DNA of 60,509 nucleotides from Synechococcus sp. AG-673-A03 (GTDB lineage Bacteria; Cyanobacteriota; Cyanobacteriia; PCC-6307; Cyanobiaceae). The DNA is taken from positions 1 to 60,509 of the forward strand of contig QCTE01000006.1 in assembly GCA_003211275.1 (NCBI GenBank), in the 5' to 3' direction. This document shows positions 9,189-17,867 of this stretch, in pieces. Below the pieces are notes generated by a model. The model worked only from the letters and a program-made list of their open reading frames with translations. It was not told where the DNA came from and made no database searches. The position numbers were made by a program, and so were the translations under genes. The stretch's first letter is position 1, and every line of letters begins with the position of its first letter.

Positions 9189-9737
9189 ATGGCATCGCAT
9201 ACTTCGGCAATCAATGAACATCTTGCGCTTGAGTTTCAGGCTAGTCATACCTACCTGGCGATGTCGATTTGGTTGCGTGAGAGAGATTTAATTGGTTTCT
9301 CCAGTTACATGCTCAATAAAAGCACCGAAGAGCGAGGCCATGCCTCGAAATTCATTGCCTATCTCGTTGATAGCGAATGCAAGGTTCAACTGCCCACGAT
9401 TGAGTCGCCTGAGAGAGAATGGCAGTCTGTTAAAGCACTCTTTGACAAGGTGTATGAGATGGAAAAAACAGTCACCAAGTCGATTAATAATATTTATACG
9501 CTCTCAGAAAATGAAGGGGATAGGACTGCCACAGCCATGCTCGATTGGTTTGTGGGTGAGCAGTTGCAGGAAGAATCTGAAGCTCGATTTGTTCTGAAAC
9601 GACTGCGCTTGGCCGATTCCAATCCAGCGGCATTGATTTTGCTTGATCAGCAATTCCTCGATGGAACTCTGCTGGCCAACGTCAAAGCAGGTGGAGCTTT
9701 TGACATTGCAGGCGCTGGCGGCGGTGCGGCCGTCTGA
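9189..9737 (+). CDS. Ferritin (non-heme, ferroxidase type)
   Basis: 182 residues. Ferritins oxidise Fe(II) and store iron in a 24-subunit shell in the cytoplasm. Ferroxidase residues are present: Glu15 (in LEFQASHTY), Glu48 and His51 (in STEERGHA), a Glu in YEMEKTV and Gln in VGEQLQEE. No heme-binding methionine of the bacterioferritin type stands out. The C-terminus is an unusual glycine/alanine tail (AFDIAGAGGGAAV). It stands alone on the plus strand between accD and a prepilin peptidase, with a 6-base gap to the converging peptidase gene. Confidence 0.93.
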   Translation: MASHTSAINEHLALEFQASHTYLAMSIWLRERDLIGFSSYMLNKSTEERGHASKFIAYLVDSECKVQLPTIESPEREWQSVKALFDKVYEMEKTVTKSINNIYTLSENEGDRTATAMLDWFVGEQLQEESEARFVLKRLRLADSNPAALILLDQQFLDGTLLANVKAGGAFDIAGAGGGAAV

Positions 9738-9743
9738 TTGTGT

Positions 9744-10580
9744 TCACGATCCGATCAGTGCCACCCACTGACTCCACCACCATTGAGGGCCCATCAACCA
9801 GACCAACCAAATCCCTAGGGCAATGAAAGGGCCGAATGGGAAAGGTTGTCTGGGTTGAAGGCGTCCGGTGATCCTGCCAATCACCCCGAACAACGCTCCT
9901 GACATCACCGCGATTCCCATCGCCACTCCCAATCCAGCCAGTCCCAGCCAGGCTCCTGCCATGGCTGCCAGTTTGGCGTCACCCAATCCCAGTGCAGGTT
10001 GTCCCACCAAGCGTTCCGCCAGAGCACTAAGACCTTCCAGCACCAGTAATCCCGCAGCAGACGCCAGCAGATGATTGAACAGAAGACTGTTGCCGATCTC
10101 CGGATGTCCAAACGCAGCAACCAATGCGCTCGCCAGCAGTCCCGTGATCACTCCTGCGCGGCAGATCGGTTCCGGTAACCAAAGGTGATCGATGTCGATC
10201 AGCACCAGCGGCATTAACAGGCTGACCAGCACGACTCCGCCCACCAGCGTGACGAGAGTCGTCACGGGGTCTGTTGACAACGTGTCAACGCTGAAACCAA
10301 TGGCCCATGCCGCACTCAGCCATAACCCTGCAGTCAGAGCCTCAATCAGGGGGTAGCGAGCTGAGATGGGCTGATCGCAGTTTCGGCAGCGTCCTCTTAA
10401 GGCAAGCCAGCCGATCACGGGAATGTTGTCATGCCATTGCACGGAATGACCGCAGCGAGGGCAGTGACTGCCAGGCCAAACAACGGACTCCTCTCTCGGC
10501 AGCCGCCAGGCGACCACGTTGATGAAGCTGCCGACACAGGCTCCTGCCAGTAGCACGATCGAAATCAGGAGCGGGTTCAA
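9744..10580 (-). CDS. pilD: Prepilin peptidase / N-methyltransferase
   Basis: 278 residues, polytopic membrane protein. It cleaves the leader of type IV prepilins and methylates the new N-terminus. The cytoplasmic zinc loop is present (CPRCGHS ... CRNCDQP, about residues 41-75), and the two catalytic aspartates are in VLIDIDHLWLPE and GLGDAKLAA (GxGD). The presence suggests type IV pili or pilus-like transformation machinery elsewhere in the genome. Overlaps the upstream small gene by 4 bases. Confidence 0.95.
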   Translation of the reverse strand: MNPLLISIVLLAGACVGSFINVVAWRLPREESVVWPGSHCPRCGHSVQWHDNIPVIGWLALRGRCRNCDQPISARYPLIEALTAGLWLSAAWAIGFSVDTLSTDPVTTLVTLVGGVVLVSLLMPLVLIDIDHLWLPEPICRAGVITGLLASALVAAFGHPEIGNSLLFNHLLASAAGLLVLEGLSALAERLVGQPALGLGDAKLAAMAGAWLGLAGLGVAMGIAVMSGALFGVIGRITGRLQPRQPFPFGPFIALGIWLVWLMGPQWWWSQWVALIGS

Positions 10581-10921
10581 AACCCTTGCCCCTTGACCCG
10601 TTCTTTGGGATTGCGTGGTCGCCTTAGCCTTCGACTGATCAGTTCTGCACTGATGAATTGTTCATCCGGCAACAGAGTTGGAGCCTCGAGAACCACACGC
10701 CCCTCGGTGAGTTTGATATTCACGACAACTCCGCAGGGTTCGAGCGAATGGGCTGATTCGCTCAGATGTTGGTAATAAATTTTTCGAGCCAAAGCGATCA
10801 GGCGCCTGCTGTCCACTCGGTCCCAGCGTGGAGTGAGGCTGGTGTTTCCGCCGGCTCCCGCGATCACGAAGGAGGGATGTGAAACAGAAATAGGCTCACC
10901 TGAACAACCAGATGAACCCAC
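10577..10921 (-). CDS. Hypothetical protein coupled to prepilin peptidase
   Basis: 114 residues from a GTG at 10921, with no clear Shine-Dalgarno; an internal GTG (at VIAGAGG) could be the true start. The visible core is RRLIALARKIYYQHL...CGVVVNIKLTEGRVVLEAPTLLPDEQFISAELISRRL, followed by a basic tail (RRPRNPKERVKG). It overlaps pilD by 4 bases and follows prk by 34. No family recognised. Confidence 0.6.
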   Translation of the reverse strand: MGSSGCSGEPISVSHPSFVIAGAGGNTSLTPRWDRVDSRRLIALARKIYYQHLSESAHSLEPCGVVVNIKLTEGRVVLEAPTLLPDEQFISAELISRRLRRPRNPKERVKGQGF

Positions 10922-10955
10922 GATAGAACTGATTGGGACGATTGATGAACAGAAA

Positions 10956-11858
10956 TCAGCTCATCTTTTTCTTCTCTTCAATCATGCGGTGGATGATTGG
11001 AGTGAGTATCAGTTCCATGGCAAATCCCATTTTGCCGCCGTTTACCACGATGCTGGTGGGGCTGGACATAAACGAGTCGTGGATCATGCTCAGAAGATCG
11101 TTGAAGTCAATCCCCCACTTCTCTCGAGCACCCTTGCGGAAGTGAATGATCACAAAGCTCTCATCCGGGCTGGGAATGTTCCTGCAGATGAAAGGGTTCG
11201 AGGTATCAACTGTTGGGACTCTTTGGAAATTGATATCGGTGCGGCTGAACTGGGGGGTGATGTGATTGATGTAGTCAGGCATCCTGCGCAGGATGGTGTC
11301 CACAATCGCCTCAGCTGAATAGCCGCGCTCGGCATTGTCACGGTGGATCTTCTGGATCCATTCGAGATTGGTGATCGGCACCACACCAACCAGAAGATCG
11401 GCCAGTGATGCCACGTCGTAGGCATCACCTTTCACGCCACCGTGAAGCCCTTCGTAGAACAGCAGGTCCGTGCCACTGGGGATGTCTTCCCAGGGGGTGA
11501 ACTGGCCAGGGTTGAGATCAACTCCCAGACGGGAATTGTGCTCAGCGGCTTCCTCTGGACTGTGCAGGTAGTAACGCTTTTGCCCACCGCCTGTTTTGCC
11601 ATAGACGCGGAACAGCTCCTCAAGCTTGTCAAAGAGGTTGGCTTCAGGGCCGAAGTGGGAGAAGTTCTCACCCTTGGCCAGAGCATCAGCCATGGCATCT
11701 TTCATGGCCATCCGCTCGAAGCGGTGATAGCTGTCCCCTTCAACGACAGCCGGTGTGATGCTTTCACGCGCGAAGATGTGCTCGAAGGCACGCTTCACGG
11801 TGCTGGTGCCGGCACCTGAGGAACCGGTGACAGCCACGACGGGGTGACGCTTCGACAT
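10956..11858 (-). CDS. prk: Phosphoribulokinase, proteobacterial (class I) type
   Basis: 300 residues. It phosphorylates ribulose 5-phosphate to RuBP, the Rubisco substrate. P-loop GSSGAGTST at residues 12-20, then VVEGDSYHRFERMAMKDAM, FYEGLHGG and RDNAERGYSAEAIVDTILRRMPDY. Length and these blocks match the bacterial octameric class; the plant/beta-cyanobacterial enzyme is longer and carries a redox cysteine pair. Only one cysteine is seen here (PFICRNI), so thiol control by the classical intramolecular disulfide is not possible. This fits the alpha-cyanobacterial lineage. Confidence 0.95.
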   Translation of the reverse strand: MSKRHPVVAVTGSSGAGTSTVKRAFEHIFARESITPAVVEGDSYHRFERMAMKDAMADALAKGENFSHFGPEANLFDKLEELFRVYGKTGGGQKRYYLHSPEEAAEHNSRLGVDLNPGQFTPWEDIPSGTDLLFYEGLHGGVKGDAYDVASLADLLVGVVPITNLEWIQKIHRDNAERGYSAEAIVDTILRRMPDYINHITPQFSRTDINFQRVPTVDTSNPFICRNIPSPDESFVIIHFRKGAREKWGIDFNDLLSMIHDSFMSSPTSIVVNGGKMGFAMELILTPIIHRMIEEKKKMS

Positions 11859-11933
11859 CGACGGAGGCAGATCTGGCCCGAAGAGTTTGGCAGGTCAACG
11901 GACCGATTTCGAAATTTGCTTGATCAAATCTGA

Positions 11934-13007
11934 TCAGAGTGCCTTGAGCAGCTCTTCACCCATGGCCCTGCAACCCAGTGGTGTGCAACCTTCCGCCATC
12001 AGATCGCCGGTACGAAAGCCATGCGCCAGCACCTGATCAACAGCCTGTTCCAGAGCATCTGCTGCGCTCGGCTGCTTCAAGCCTGTTCTCAACATCATCG
12101 CTGCGGAGAGAACCATGGCCATGGGGTTGGCCTTGTCTTGGCCGGTAATGTCAGGAGCTGATCCATGCACCGGCTCAAAAAGCCCTGGCCCTTCACTTCC
12201 GAGGGACGCTGATGGAAGCATGCCGATGGATCCGGTGAGCATGGCTGCTTCATCGCTGAGAATGTCGCCGAAAAGATTGCCTGTGAGTAAGACATCGAAC
12301 TGACGTGGAGCTCGCACGAGCTGCATGGCTGCATTGTCCACATACATGTGACTCACCTCCACGTTGCTGTAGTTGCTCGACAAGGCCTCCACCCGGTCTC
12401 TCCACAGCTGGCTGACATCAAGCACGTTGGCTTTGTCCACTGAGCACAGTCGGCCCGTCCGTTCACCCGCCAGCTCGAAAGCCACTCTGGCGATTCGATC
12501 CACCTCCGAATCCGAGTAGGTCATGGTGTTGAAGCCCCGTTCTTCTCCGTCTGCTTCGATTCGCCCTTTCGGTTGGCCGAAGTAAATGCCACCCGTGAGT
12601 TCACGGACGACCATCAAATCGACTCCTTCAATGACTTCTGATCGGAGGCTGCTGGCATCGATCAAGGCAGGCACGATCTTGACCGGGCGGAGATTGGCGA
12701 ACAGCTCCATGCCTGAACGCAAAGCCAGTAGTCCGCTTTCCGGACGCTTGTCCCTCGGCAATGCATCGAACCGGGGACTGCCGATGGCTGCAAGCAACAC
12801 GGCATCTGCTGCACGGCAGGTCTCCAGAGTGCTTGCCGGCAATGGTTCTCCAGTTGCGTCGATGGCGGCTCCACCAATCAACTGTTCATCGAACGACAGG
12901 CTGAAGTCAAAACGTGCTGCGACGGCTTCGAGAAGCTGACGGGCTACGGCCGTGATTTCCGGGCCGATGCCATCACCGGGCAGAAGAACGACACGATGCT
13001 GATCCAT
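11934..13007 (-). CDS. leuB: 3-isopropylmalate dehydrogenase
   Basis: 357 residues from the ATG of [18 protein letters not shown]; the frame is open for 26 more codons upstream, but the family begins here. It oxidatively decarboxylates 3-isopropylmalate in leucine synthesis, using NAD+. Substrate and metal residues are seen in [26 protein letters not shown] and the ESEP-like [12 protein letters not shown] / [11 protein letters not shown] blocks. It lies 31 bases downstream of lpxD on the same strand. Confidence 0.96.
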   Translation of the reverse strand: MDQHRVVLLPGDGIGPEITAVARQLLEAVAARFDFSLSFDEQLIGGAAIDATGEPLPASTLETCRAADAVLLAAIGSPRFDALPRDKRPESGLLALRSGMELFANLRPVKIVPALIDASSLRSEVIEGVDLMVVRELTGGIYFGQPKGRIEADGEERGFNTMTYSDSEVDRIARVAFELAGERTGRLCSVDKANVLDVSQLWRDRVEALSSNYSNVEVSHMYVDNAAMQLVRAPRQFDVLLTGNLFGDILSDEAAMLTGSIGMLPSASLGSEGPGLFEPVHGSAPDITGQDKANPMAMVLSAAMMLRTGLKQPSAADALEQAVDQVLAHGFRTGDLMAEGCTPLGCRAMGEELLKAL

Positions 13008-13038
13008 GTTGCCGAGCCCGGACAGTGCTGGTGGGAGA

Positions 13039-14118
13039 TTACTGAGCGGTGTCTGATCCTTCAGGCCCAGAGACCGCTGAATCAACCTGACGCTGAAGTT
13101 GACGCAGCTGTTTGGTCATCTCTGGCAATTTGCTGAAGGCTGCGGAACAGCGCAGCCAGAGCCTGTTCGGAATCGCTGGATATCCGCTCACAACTTCCCC
13201 TGAAGCGATTTCGCCATGGATGCCGCTTTTGGAGCTGGCGATCGCTCTGTCGCCAATCACTGCACGGTTGGCGACGCCCACCTGTCCGGCGAGAATCACC
13301 CCATCGCCCAGACGTGCTCCACCAGCGATACCCACCTGTGAGGCCAGGGCGCAGCCCCGTCCTGTCACGACGCCGTGGCCGATCTGCACGAGGTTGTCGA
13401 CTTTGCTGCCGGCGCCAATCCGCGTTTCACCGACGGAAGGACGATCAATCGTGCTGCCACATCCGATCTCGACACCGTCTTCGAGAACAACCAAACCGGT
13501 CTGGGGCATCTTTCGCCACCCCTTGGCCGTTGGCACAAAGCCAAACCCCTCAGATCCGACGACTGCATTGGAGTGAACGACGCAACCCCTGCCGATGCGG
13601 CAACCAGGGTGCAGAACGGCATTGGCGTGCAGTTCACAGCTTTCCCCGATTTCCACGTTGCCGTAGATCACCACTCCTGGATGGATCACGGTTTGTGCTC
13701 CGATTCGGGTGTCATCTCCAATCGTCACGTTGGCGGCCACGCTCACGCCGGCTCCAAGCTGCACGCGATCGGAGATCACGGCGCTGGGATGGATGCCGGC
13801 GTTCGGTACAGGACGGGGATGAAGTTGCTCCAGCGCTTCAGCGAAAGCCAATCGCGGATCGCGACAGATGGCCCAGGCCAGTTTCCGATGCTCGGCAAGC
13901 GCCTTCAGCTCCTCTTGGTCAGGGATCAAGACCGCACCGACTGCGCTGGTTTCAAGGCTTGTGACCAGCGCATTGCCTTGCTCAAGAAAGCTGAGTTGAT
14001 CGGATTGCGCGCGTTCGAGAGAAGCGGCCCCTCGGAGTTCGGGATCCTGGCCTGCGGAAACCTTCAGAACGCCGGACTCGCCCTGCTCAAGACTGGCGAT
14101 CAACTCGCTGAAGCGCAT
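13039..14118 (-). CDS. lpxD: UDP-3-O-acylglucosamine N-acyltransferase
   Basis: 359 residues. LpxD adds the second acyl chain in lipid A synthesis. After an N-terminal uridine-binding domain (to about residue 100) comes a left-handed beta-helix of hexapeptide repeats (from [17 protein letters not shown] to about residue 310) and a C-terminal helix. The catalytic His is in [10 protein letters not shown]. The C-terminus ([18 protein letters not shown]) is a short coiled coil. Same strand as leuB and prk. Confidence 0.95.
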   Translation of the reverse strand: MRFSELIASLEQGESGVLKVSAGQDPELRGAASLERAQSDQLSFLEQGNALVTSLETSAVGAVLIPDQEELKALAEHRKLAWAICRDPRLAFAEALEQLHPRPVPNAGIHPSAVISDRVQLGAGVSVAANVTIGDDTRIGAQTVIHPGVVIYGNVEIGESCELHANAVLHPGCRIGRGCVVHSNAVVGSEGFGFVPTAKGWRKMPQTGLVVLEDGVEIGCGSTIDRPSVGETRIGAGSKVDNLVQIGHGVVTGRGCALASQVGIAGGARLGDGVILAGQVGVANRAVIGDRAIASSKSGIHGEIASGEVVSGYPAIPNRLWLRCSAAFSKLPEMTKQLRQLQRQVDSAVSGPEGSDTAQ

Positions 14119-14618
14119 GGGGACGTACCGATTGACTAAACATCGTGTTCACAGCTGACATTCTCCAGCTGGTTTGCAACGCATTCGTTACTGACAGCCT
14201 TTGAGAATCCAGTGAGACGTTGAAGTCAAGTTAGCCGGCTAAGACGTTGATGATGCATGCCGAACTGTTCCGAAATCACAACTGATCGAGAATGTGAAGA
14301 GGTAGAGCTGGCAGATTCTGTTTGCCCAGCTCCTTGAACTCTCAACAGTTTGTCAGAAATTTTCAACGTCTTGAGAGTCTGATTGCTTCGACGAGTTGTG
14401 AGAGCATTGTTGTTCCCTGATTCCTGATTTTCAACAATTCTCAATGGTCGCCCCTTCGATCTTGTTGTTGTGAGTGATTGTTGTTGAGGCGTTCAACGTT
14501 TGAAACCTCTTCAATGTCGTGTCTGTCCGGATCTAGAGCTGTTGTTGGCTCGATGATGTTTTGGTCGACAAGAGGTTGAACTGCCGTTGGCTATGCTTTG
14601 GGAACTGATTGATGAATG
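14119..14618. other. Long AT-richer non-coding stretch upstream of lpxD
   Basis: About 500 bases without a convincing gene. It holds a loose inverted repeat (AACCTCTT near 14507 and AAGAGGTT near 14571, about 60 bases apart) and several GTTGTTGTTG-like stretches. It may carry the lpxD promoter and an unannotated small RNA, but no specific element can be supported. Confidence 0.3.
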
Positions 14619-14702
14619 ATGTCGAAGTGGGTTTTGATTCTTGGTGGTTTGTATTCAGGTCTTCTCCTTTATATTTATGTGATCTTGCCTGCGCTGAAGT
14701 AG
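14619..14702 (+). CDS. 27-residue single-helix membrane peptide
   Basis: The ATG opens a frame for a basic-started, hydrophobic peptide (MSKWVLILGGLYSG, then LLLYIYVILPALK) ending in TAG. The layout of one transmembrane helix flanked by lysines is that of cyanobacterial photosynthetic-complex mini-subunits. It does not match the PetG, PetL, PetN, PsbM, PsaI or PsaM sequences I know. No strong Shine-Dalgarno is present. Real but unproven; conservation in related genomes would decide. Confidence 0.45.
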   Translation: MSKWVLILGGLYSGLLLYIYVILPALK

Positions 14703-14854
14703 ATTCTTACTTTTCGTACGATTCAATCGGCTTGTTTGCTTTTGGAGCTATAGTTTAATTCTTTTGGGTTAATATTTGTTGGCTTGGTTGCATGATTTTC
14801 GGCTGATTGAGGGTTTGAGGTTTAATGATTGATGCGTGATATCCGTCGTTGTAG

Positions 14855-15091
14855 ATGCTGATACATCTGCGTGAAGAGTCTGTCGCTATTATCAATCTCT
14901 ACTCCAGCGATGTCATGTCGGCGAAACAGGATCCGATTATTAGTTTGTTTGCCGCTGCCTCTGTCGGCGCTTTCCTGCTGACGTCTTGGTTAGCTCATGA
15001 TTACTCCAATATCATTATTCCTTTCCTCTTCCTTAGCATGATTTGTGCTAACGGATTTGGATATTATTTGGGGCTTTCTGTCAATAAATAA
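14855..15091 (+). CDS. Small two-helix membrane protein
   Basis: 78 residues from the ATG at 14855, or 58 from the in-frame ATG at 14915 (MSAKQDPIISLF), which gives a more usual N-terminus. Two hydrophobic segments follow (LFAAASVGAFLLTSWLA and IIIPFLFLSMICANGFGYYLG). No family recognised. Codon and base composition are AT-rich like the flanking non-coding DNA. Confidence 0.5.
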   Translation: MLIHLREESVAIINLYSSDVMSAKQDPIISLFAAASVGAFLLTSWLAHDYSNIIIPFLFLSMICANGFGYYLGLSVNK

Positions 15092-15196
15092 TCTTCAATT
15101 TGATTTGTAAATTCTGTCATGAGTTGAATCGGCATGCGGACTTAAAGGCTTCGGATCGATTCGCTTTGATCTGATCTGCCGAATCATGCAACGTTG

Positions 15197-16315
15197 TTAA
15201 TTCGATGTCTGTTGTGTCGTTGGCATCATCAGCACCATGGCGTCGCGATGCACAACGACTGGAGAGCCGCCAACGGTGGTTGAGTTGGATGACTCCTGGG
15301 TCAGCAGATGACTCAATTTTTCGCTGCTCATCGTTGTTAGGCCGCGAGCCACCTCCTTGCCCTCCTCATTGAGTAGATGCACAGCCTGGTTGGCATCGAA
15401 CTGTCCGTTCAGCTCGGTGACTCCAACAAGCAGGAGCGAAGCTCCCTTGTTCAGCAGTGCTTGGCAGGCTCCCGGATCTAGGCGTAGCGAGCCTGTTGGT
15501 TGCAGTGCATGAGCTAGCCAACTCTTGCGATTGCCCAGCGGTTGGGGGTGGGGATGGAACACAGTGCCGCCCCGACCGCCTCGAAGAATGTTCTGCAATG
15601 CGTCAGATTTGCGGCCATCGCCCAGATGCACTGTGATGCCGCTTGCGGTGGCGATGCGAGCTGCCGCAAGTTTGGTGGCCATGCCACCGGTACCCCACTG
15701 GCCACCGCTGCAAGCCCCTTCCTCGAGCTCTCCGATCTGCTCGGGATCGTGCACATCCTTGATGGGTGTGGCATTGAGATCACTGCGAGGATCCGCTGAG
15801 TACAGACTGTCCACATCAGTCAGAAGGATCAGTTCATCGGCTTTGACAGCAGCAGCAACGAGTGCTGAGAGAGTGTCGTTGTCACCGAATTTCAGCTCGT
15901 CCGAAGACACGGTGTCGTTGCCATTCACCACGGGGAGCACTCCCCAGTTGAGAAGCTGATTCAATGTGGCGGACGCATTGTGGTAGCTCAGACGGTCTGC
16001 CAAGTCGGCGCGAGTGAGCAGCACCTGCGCGACCGGAATGGAATGGCGGGAGAATTCTTTCTCATACAGGCTCATCAGATATCCCTGGCCCACTGATGCG
16101 GCAGCTTGCAGGCCTGGAAGGCTGAGGGGCCGCTGAGTCATGCCGAGTCTTTGACAGCCCAGACCAACGGCTCCAGATGACACGAGCACCGTGCGATCGC
16201 CACGGCCCATGCTGTCTGCCAGGTTGCTGGACAACTGTGCAATTGCTTCAGCCGTGGACGTTTCTTGGCGTTGTCTCAGCAGGCTTGTCCCCACCTTCAC
16301 AACCCTGAGCGTCAT
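15197..16315 (-). CDS. proB: Glutamate 5-kinase
   Basis: 372 residues. It phosphorylates glutamate to gamma-glutamyl phosphate, the first and feedback-controlled step of proline synthesis. The amino-acid-kinase domain (1-~255) shows VVKVGTSLL, VSSGAVGLGCQRLG, VNGNDTVSSDELKFGDND and GTGGMATKLAAA; the C-terminal ~100 residues are the PUA domain (LRLDPGACQALLNKGASLLLVGV). It overlaps the HAD phosphatase upstream by 4 bases. Confidence 0.95.
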   Translation of the reverse strand: MTLRVVKVGTSLLRQRQETSTAEAIAQLSSNLADSMGRGDRTVLVSSGAVGLGCQRLGMTQRPLSLPGLQAAASVGQGYLMSLYEKEFSRHSIPVAQVLLTRADLADRLSYHNASATLNQLLNWGVLPVVNGNDTVSSDELKFGDNDTLSALVAAAVKADELILLTDVDSLYSADPRSDLNATPIKDVHDPEQIGELEEGACSGGQWGTGGMATKLAAARIATASGITVHLGDGRKSDALQNILRGGRGGTVFHPHPQPLGNRKSWLAHALQPTGSLRLDPGACQALLNKGASLLLVGVTELNGQFDANQAVHLLNEEGKEVARGLTTMSSEKLSHLLTQESSNSTTVGGSPVVVHRDAMVLMMPTTQQTSN

Positions 16316-16824
16316 TGACCCACTGCTCCGAAGAATTTGGCGAGTTGCCGCTCCAGCCTCTGCACGCGATCATGACTGCAGGCTGTGCCGTCGGGGCGAG
16401 GTGGTCTGACCAGCACGGTGTAAAGCCCCAGTCTGTTGCCGGCAAGAACATCGGTGAACACACGATCTCCCACCATGGCGATCTCTGTCGGCGTATTGGG
16501 AAGCGTGCTGATCACGCGACGAATCGCTCCACGGCGAGGTTTTGATGCTGCGCAGGTGAAAGCCACATTCAGCTGATCTGCCACTGCCTGGATTCTCTGG
16601 CGCGAAGGGTTATTGCTGATCAGATGGATGTGCAGCAAACGCGATGCATCCTTGGCCCAGCGACGCATTGGAGCGGGCAGTTCCACGTCACGCCCTGGAA
16701 GCAGAGTGCGGTCCACATCGAGCAATAGAACCCTGATACCCCTCCCAATCAGGGGTTCAAGGGGCAAGTGGGCCAAGGTAAGGCCTGGATCCCAATCCGG
16801 TATCAGCCAGTGACGCTGCATCAC
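16312..16824 (-). CDS. YqeG-family HAD phosphatase (subfamily IIIA)
   Basis: 170 residues. HAD motif I is LLLDVDRTLLPG, motif II HLISNNPSR and motif III with MVGDRVFTDVLAGNRLG. The family includes bacterial YqeG and the phosphatidylglycerophosphate phosphatase relatives of plants, so a role in phospholipid synthesis is possible and pgsA is present in this window, but it is not proven. The gene overlaps both neighbours by 4 bases (proB downstream, DUF3727 gene upstream), forming a coupled run. Confidence 0.88.
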   Translation of the reverse strand: MMQRHWLIPDWDPGLTLAHLPLEPLIGRGIRVLLLDVDRTLLPGRDVELPAPMRRWAKDASRLLHIHLISNNPSRQRIQAVADQLNVAFTCAASKPRRGAIRRVISTLPNTPTEIAMVGDRVFTDVLAGNRLGLYTVLVRPPRPDGTACSHDRVQRLERQLAKFFGAVGQ

Positions 16825-17363
16825 TCAGGGAGTCCCTGCTCATCCAGCTCGGCTTCAATCCGTGGTTGAACGCGGTCGAACTCTTCACCCTCAACCAGCA
16901 ATGCTGCACCGTCGTCCATTCTCGCCACCACGAAAAAGGGATCCAGAGGGATGTACAAGCCATATTCCTGTTCCTCCACGAGAAAGCTCACCAGCAGCTC
17001 ATAGGTTTCGGATTCATCGTCAACGTCTTCCTCGTCGAGATCCTCAGGATCGGGCTCATCAAGCTCACCGTTCACCGTCAGGGTTACCGCTGAGCGAACC
17101 AGGGTGAGATCGTGTTCCTGAAGCACCACATCAGCGACCGAAAGAATCGGCTCGCTGCTGGCGATGCTTTCGATCAGTTCGGGATCATCCCCGTCTCGCA
17201 GCCTGAACAGACAGACAGGTGTGTCAACCGGAGTGAGAAGCGCGTAATCCTTGTCATCGAGAGGAATGAGCTGCTCAAGAAAACAGAGCAGGTCGTGTCC
17301 GTCACGGTCCTTGACGAGAACGGTGGGCACCTCACCGCTGGAAGCAGGTCCGCTGGAACTCAT
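16821..17363 (-). CDS. DUF3727 domain protein, cyanobacterial
   Basis: 180 residues, highly acidic with a run of Asp/Glu (PDPEDLDEEDVDDESETYE) splitting two similar halves, one ending in LLTPVDTPVCLFRL and the other in YGLYIPLDPFFVVARMDD. This duplicated DUF1292-like layout is the DUF3727 family of cyanobacteria and plastids. No enzymatic motif is visible. It overlaps ruvX and the HAD gene by 4 bases each. Confidence 0.8.
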   Translation of the reverse strand: MSSSGPASSGEVPTVLVKDRDGHDLLCFLEQLIPLDDKDYALLTPVDTPVCLFRLRDGDDPELIESIASSEPILSVADVVLQEHDLTLVRSAVTLTVNGELDEPDPEDLDEEDVDDESETYELLVSFLVEEQEYGLYIPLDPFFVVARMDDGAALLVEGEEFDRVQPRIEAELDEQGLPE

Positions 17364-17866
17364 GGCGCTGGATGAATTGAAGTCCAGGATCTTGCATCAG
17401 CATCCGTTTCGCCACGATTCACAGGCGCCATCTGGACTGGTTGTGGTTCAGGCCCATCGGCAAGCCACTGTTCAAGCAGCAGTGCTGCCGCGGCACTGTC
17501 CAGTCGCCCAGTGCGATCTCCATGCAGCTGATGGCGCTCTGCCGCTGCCCAGCTGCTGCTGTGCTCGTTCACAAGGGCCATTGGCAGGGACAAAGCACGG
17601 GCGAGTCGAACGCCATAGCGATGACAGTGTCTGGCCTGGATGGTGGGGTTGCCTGCATCATCCAGAGGCAGCCCAACGATCAGAGCCTCAACCCGGCGTT
17701 CGTCGCAGAGAGTCCTGATTTGACGGACATCATTGTCGAAGTCACCACGTTGCAATGCATTGAGTGGAGTGACAGTCAATCCAAGCCCGTCGCAGCCTGC
17801 GAGACCGATCCTTCGACGGCCGACATCAAGGCTGAGTGCTGATCGCGCCTGGGGAGGTGAGCTCAA
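17360..17866 (-). CDS. ruvX: RuvX/YqgF-type Holliday junction nuclease
   Basis: 168 residues from a TTG at 17866, one base after the upstream stop codon (TGAgTTG); the open frame continues upstream into the previous gene but the family starts at ALSLDVGRRRIGLA. The RNase H-like fold shows its aspartate there, then IVGLPLDDAGN and the late DSAAAALLLEQWL. The family acts in 16S rRNA 5'-end processing and possibly junction resolution. The TTG start is inferred from position alone. Confidence 0.85.
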   Translation of the reverse strand: MSSPPQARSALSLDVGRRRIGLAGCDGLGLTVTPLNALQRGDFDNDVRQIRTLCDERRVEALIVGLPLDDAGNPTIQARHCHRYGVRLARALSLPMALVNEHSSSWAAAERHQLHGDRTGRLDSAAAALLLEQWLADGPEPQPVQMAPVNRGETDADARSWTSIHPAP

Positions 17867-17867
17867 C

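Noticed and set aside
13375-14139. 254-codon plus-strand frame across lpxD
   Set aside because: Antisense to a gene with certain identity; the high GC of lpxD repeats keeps many frames open.
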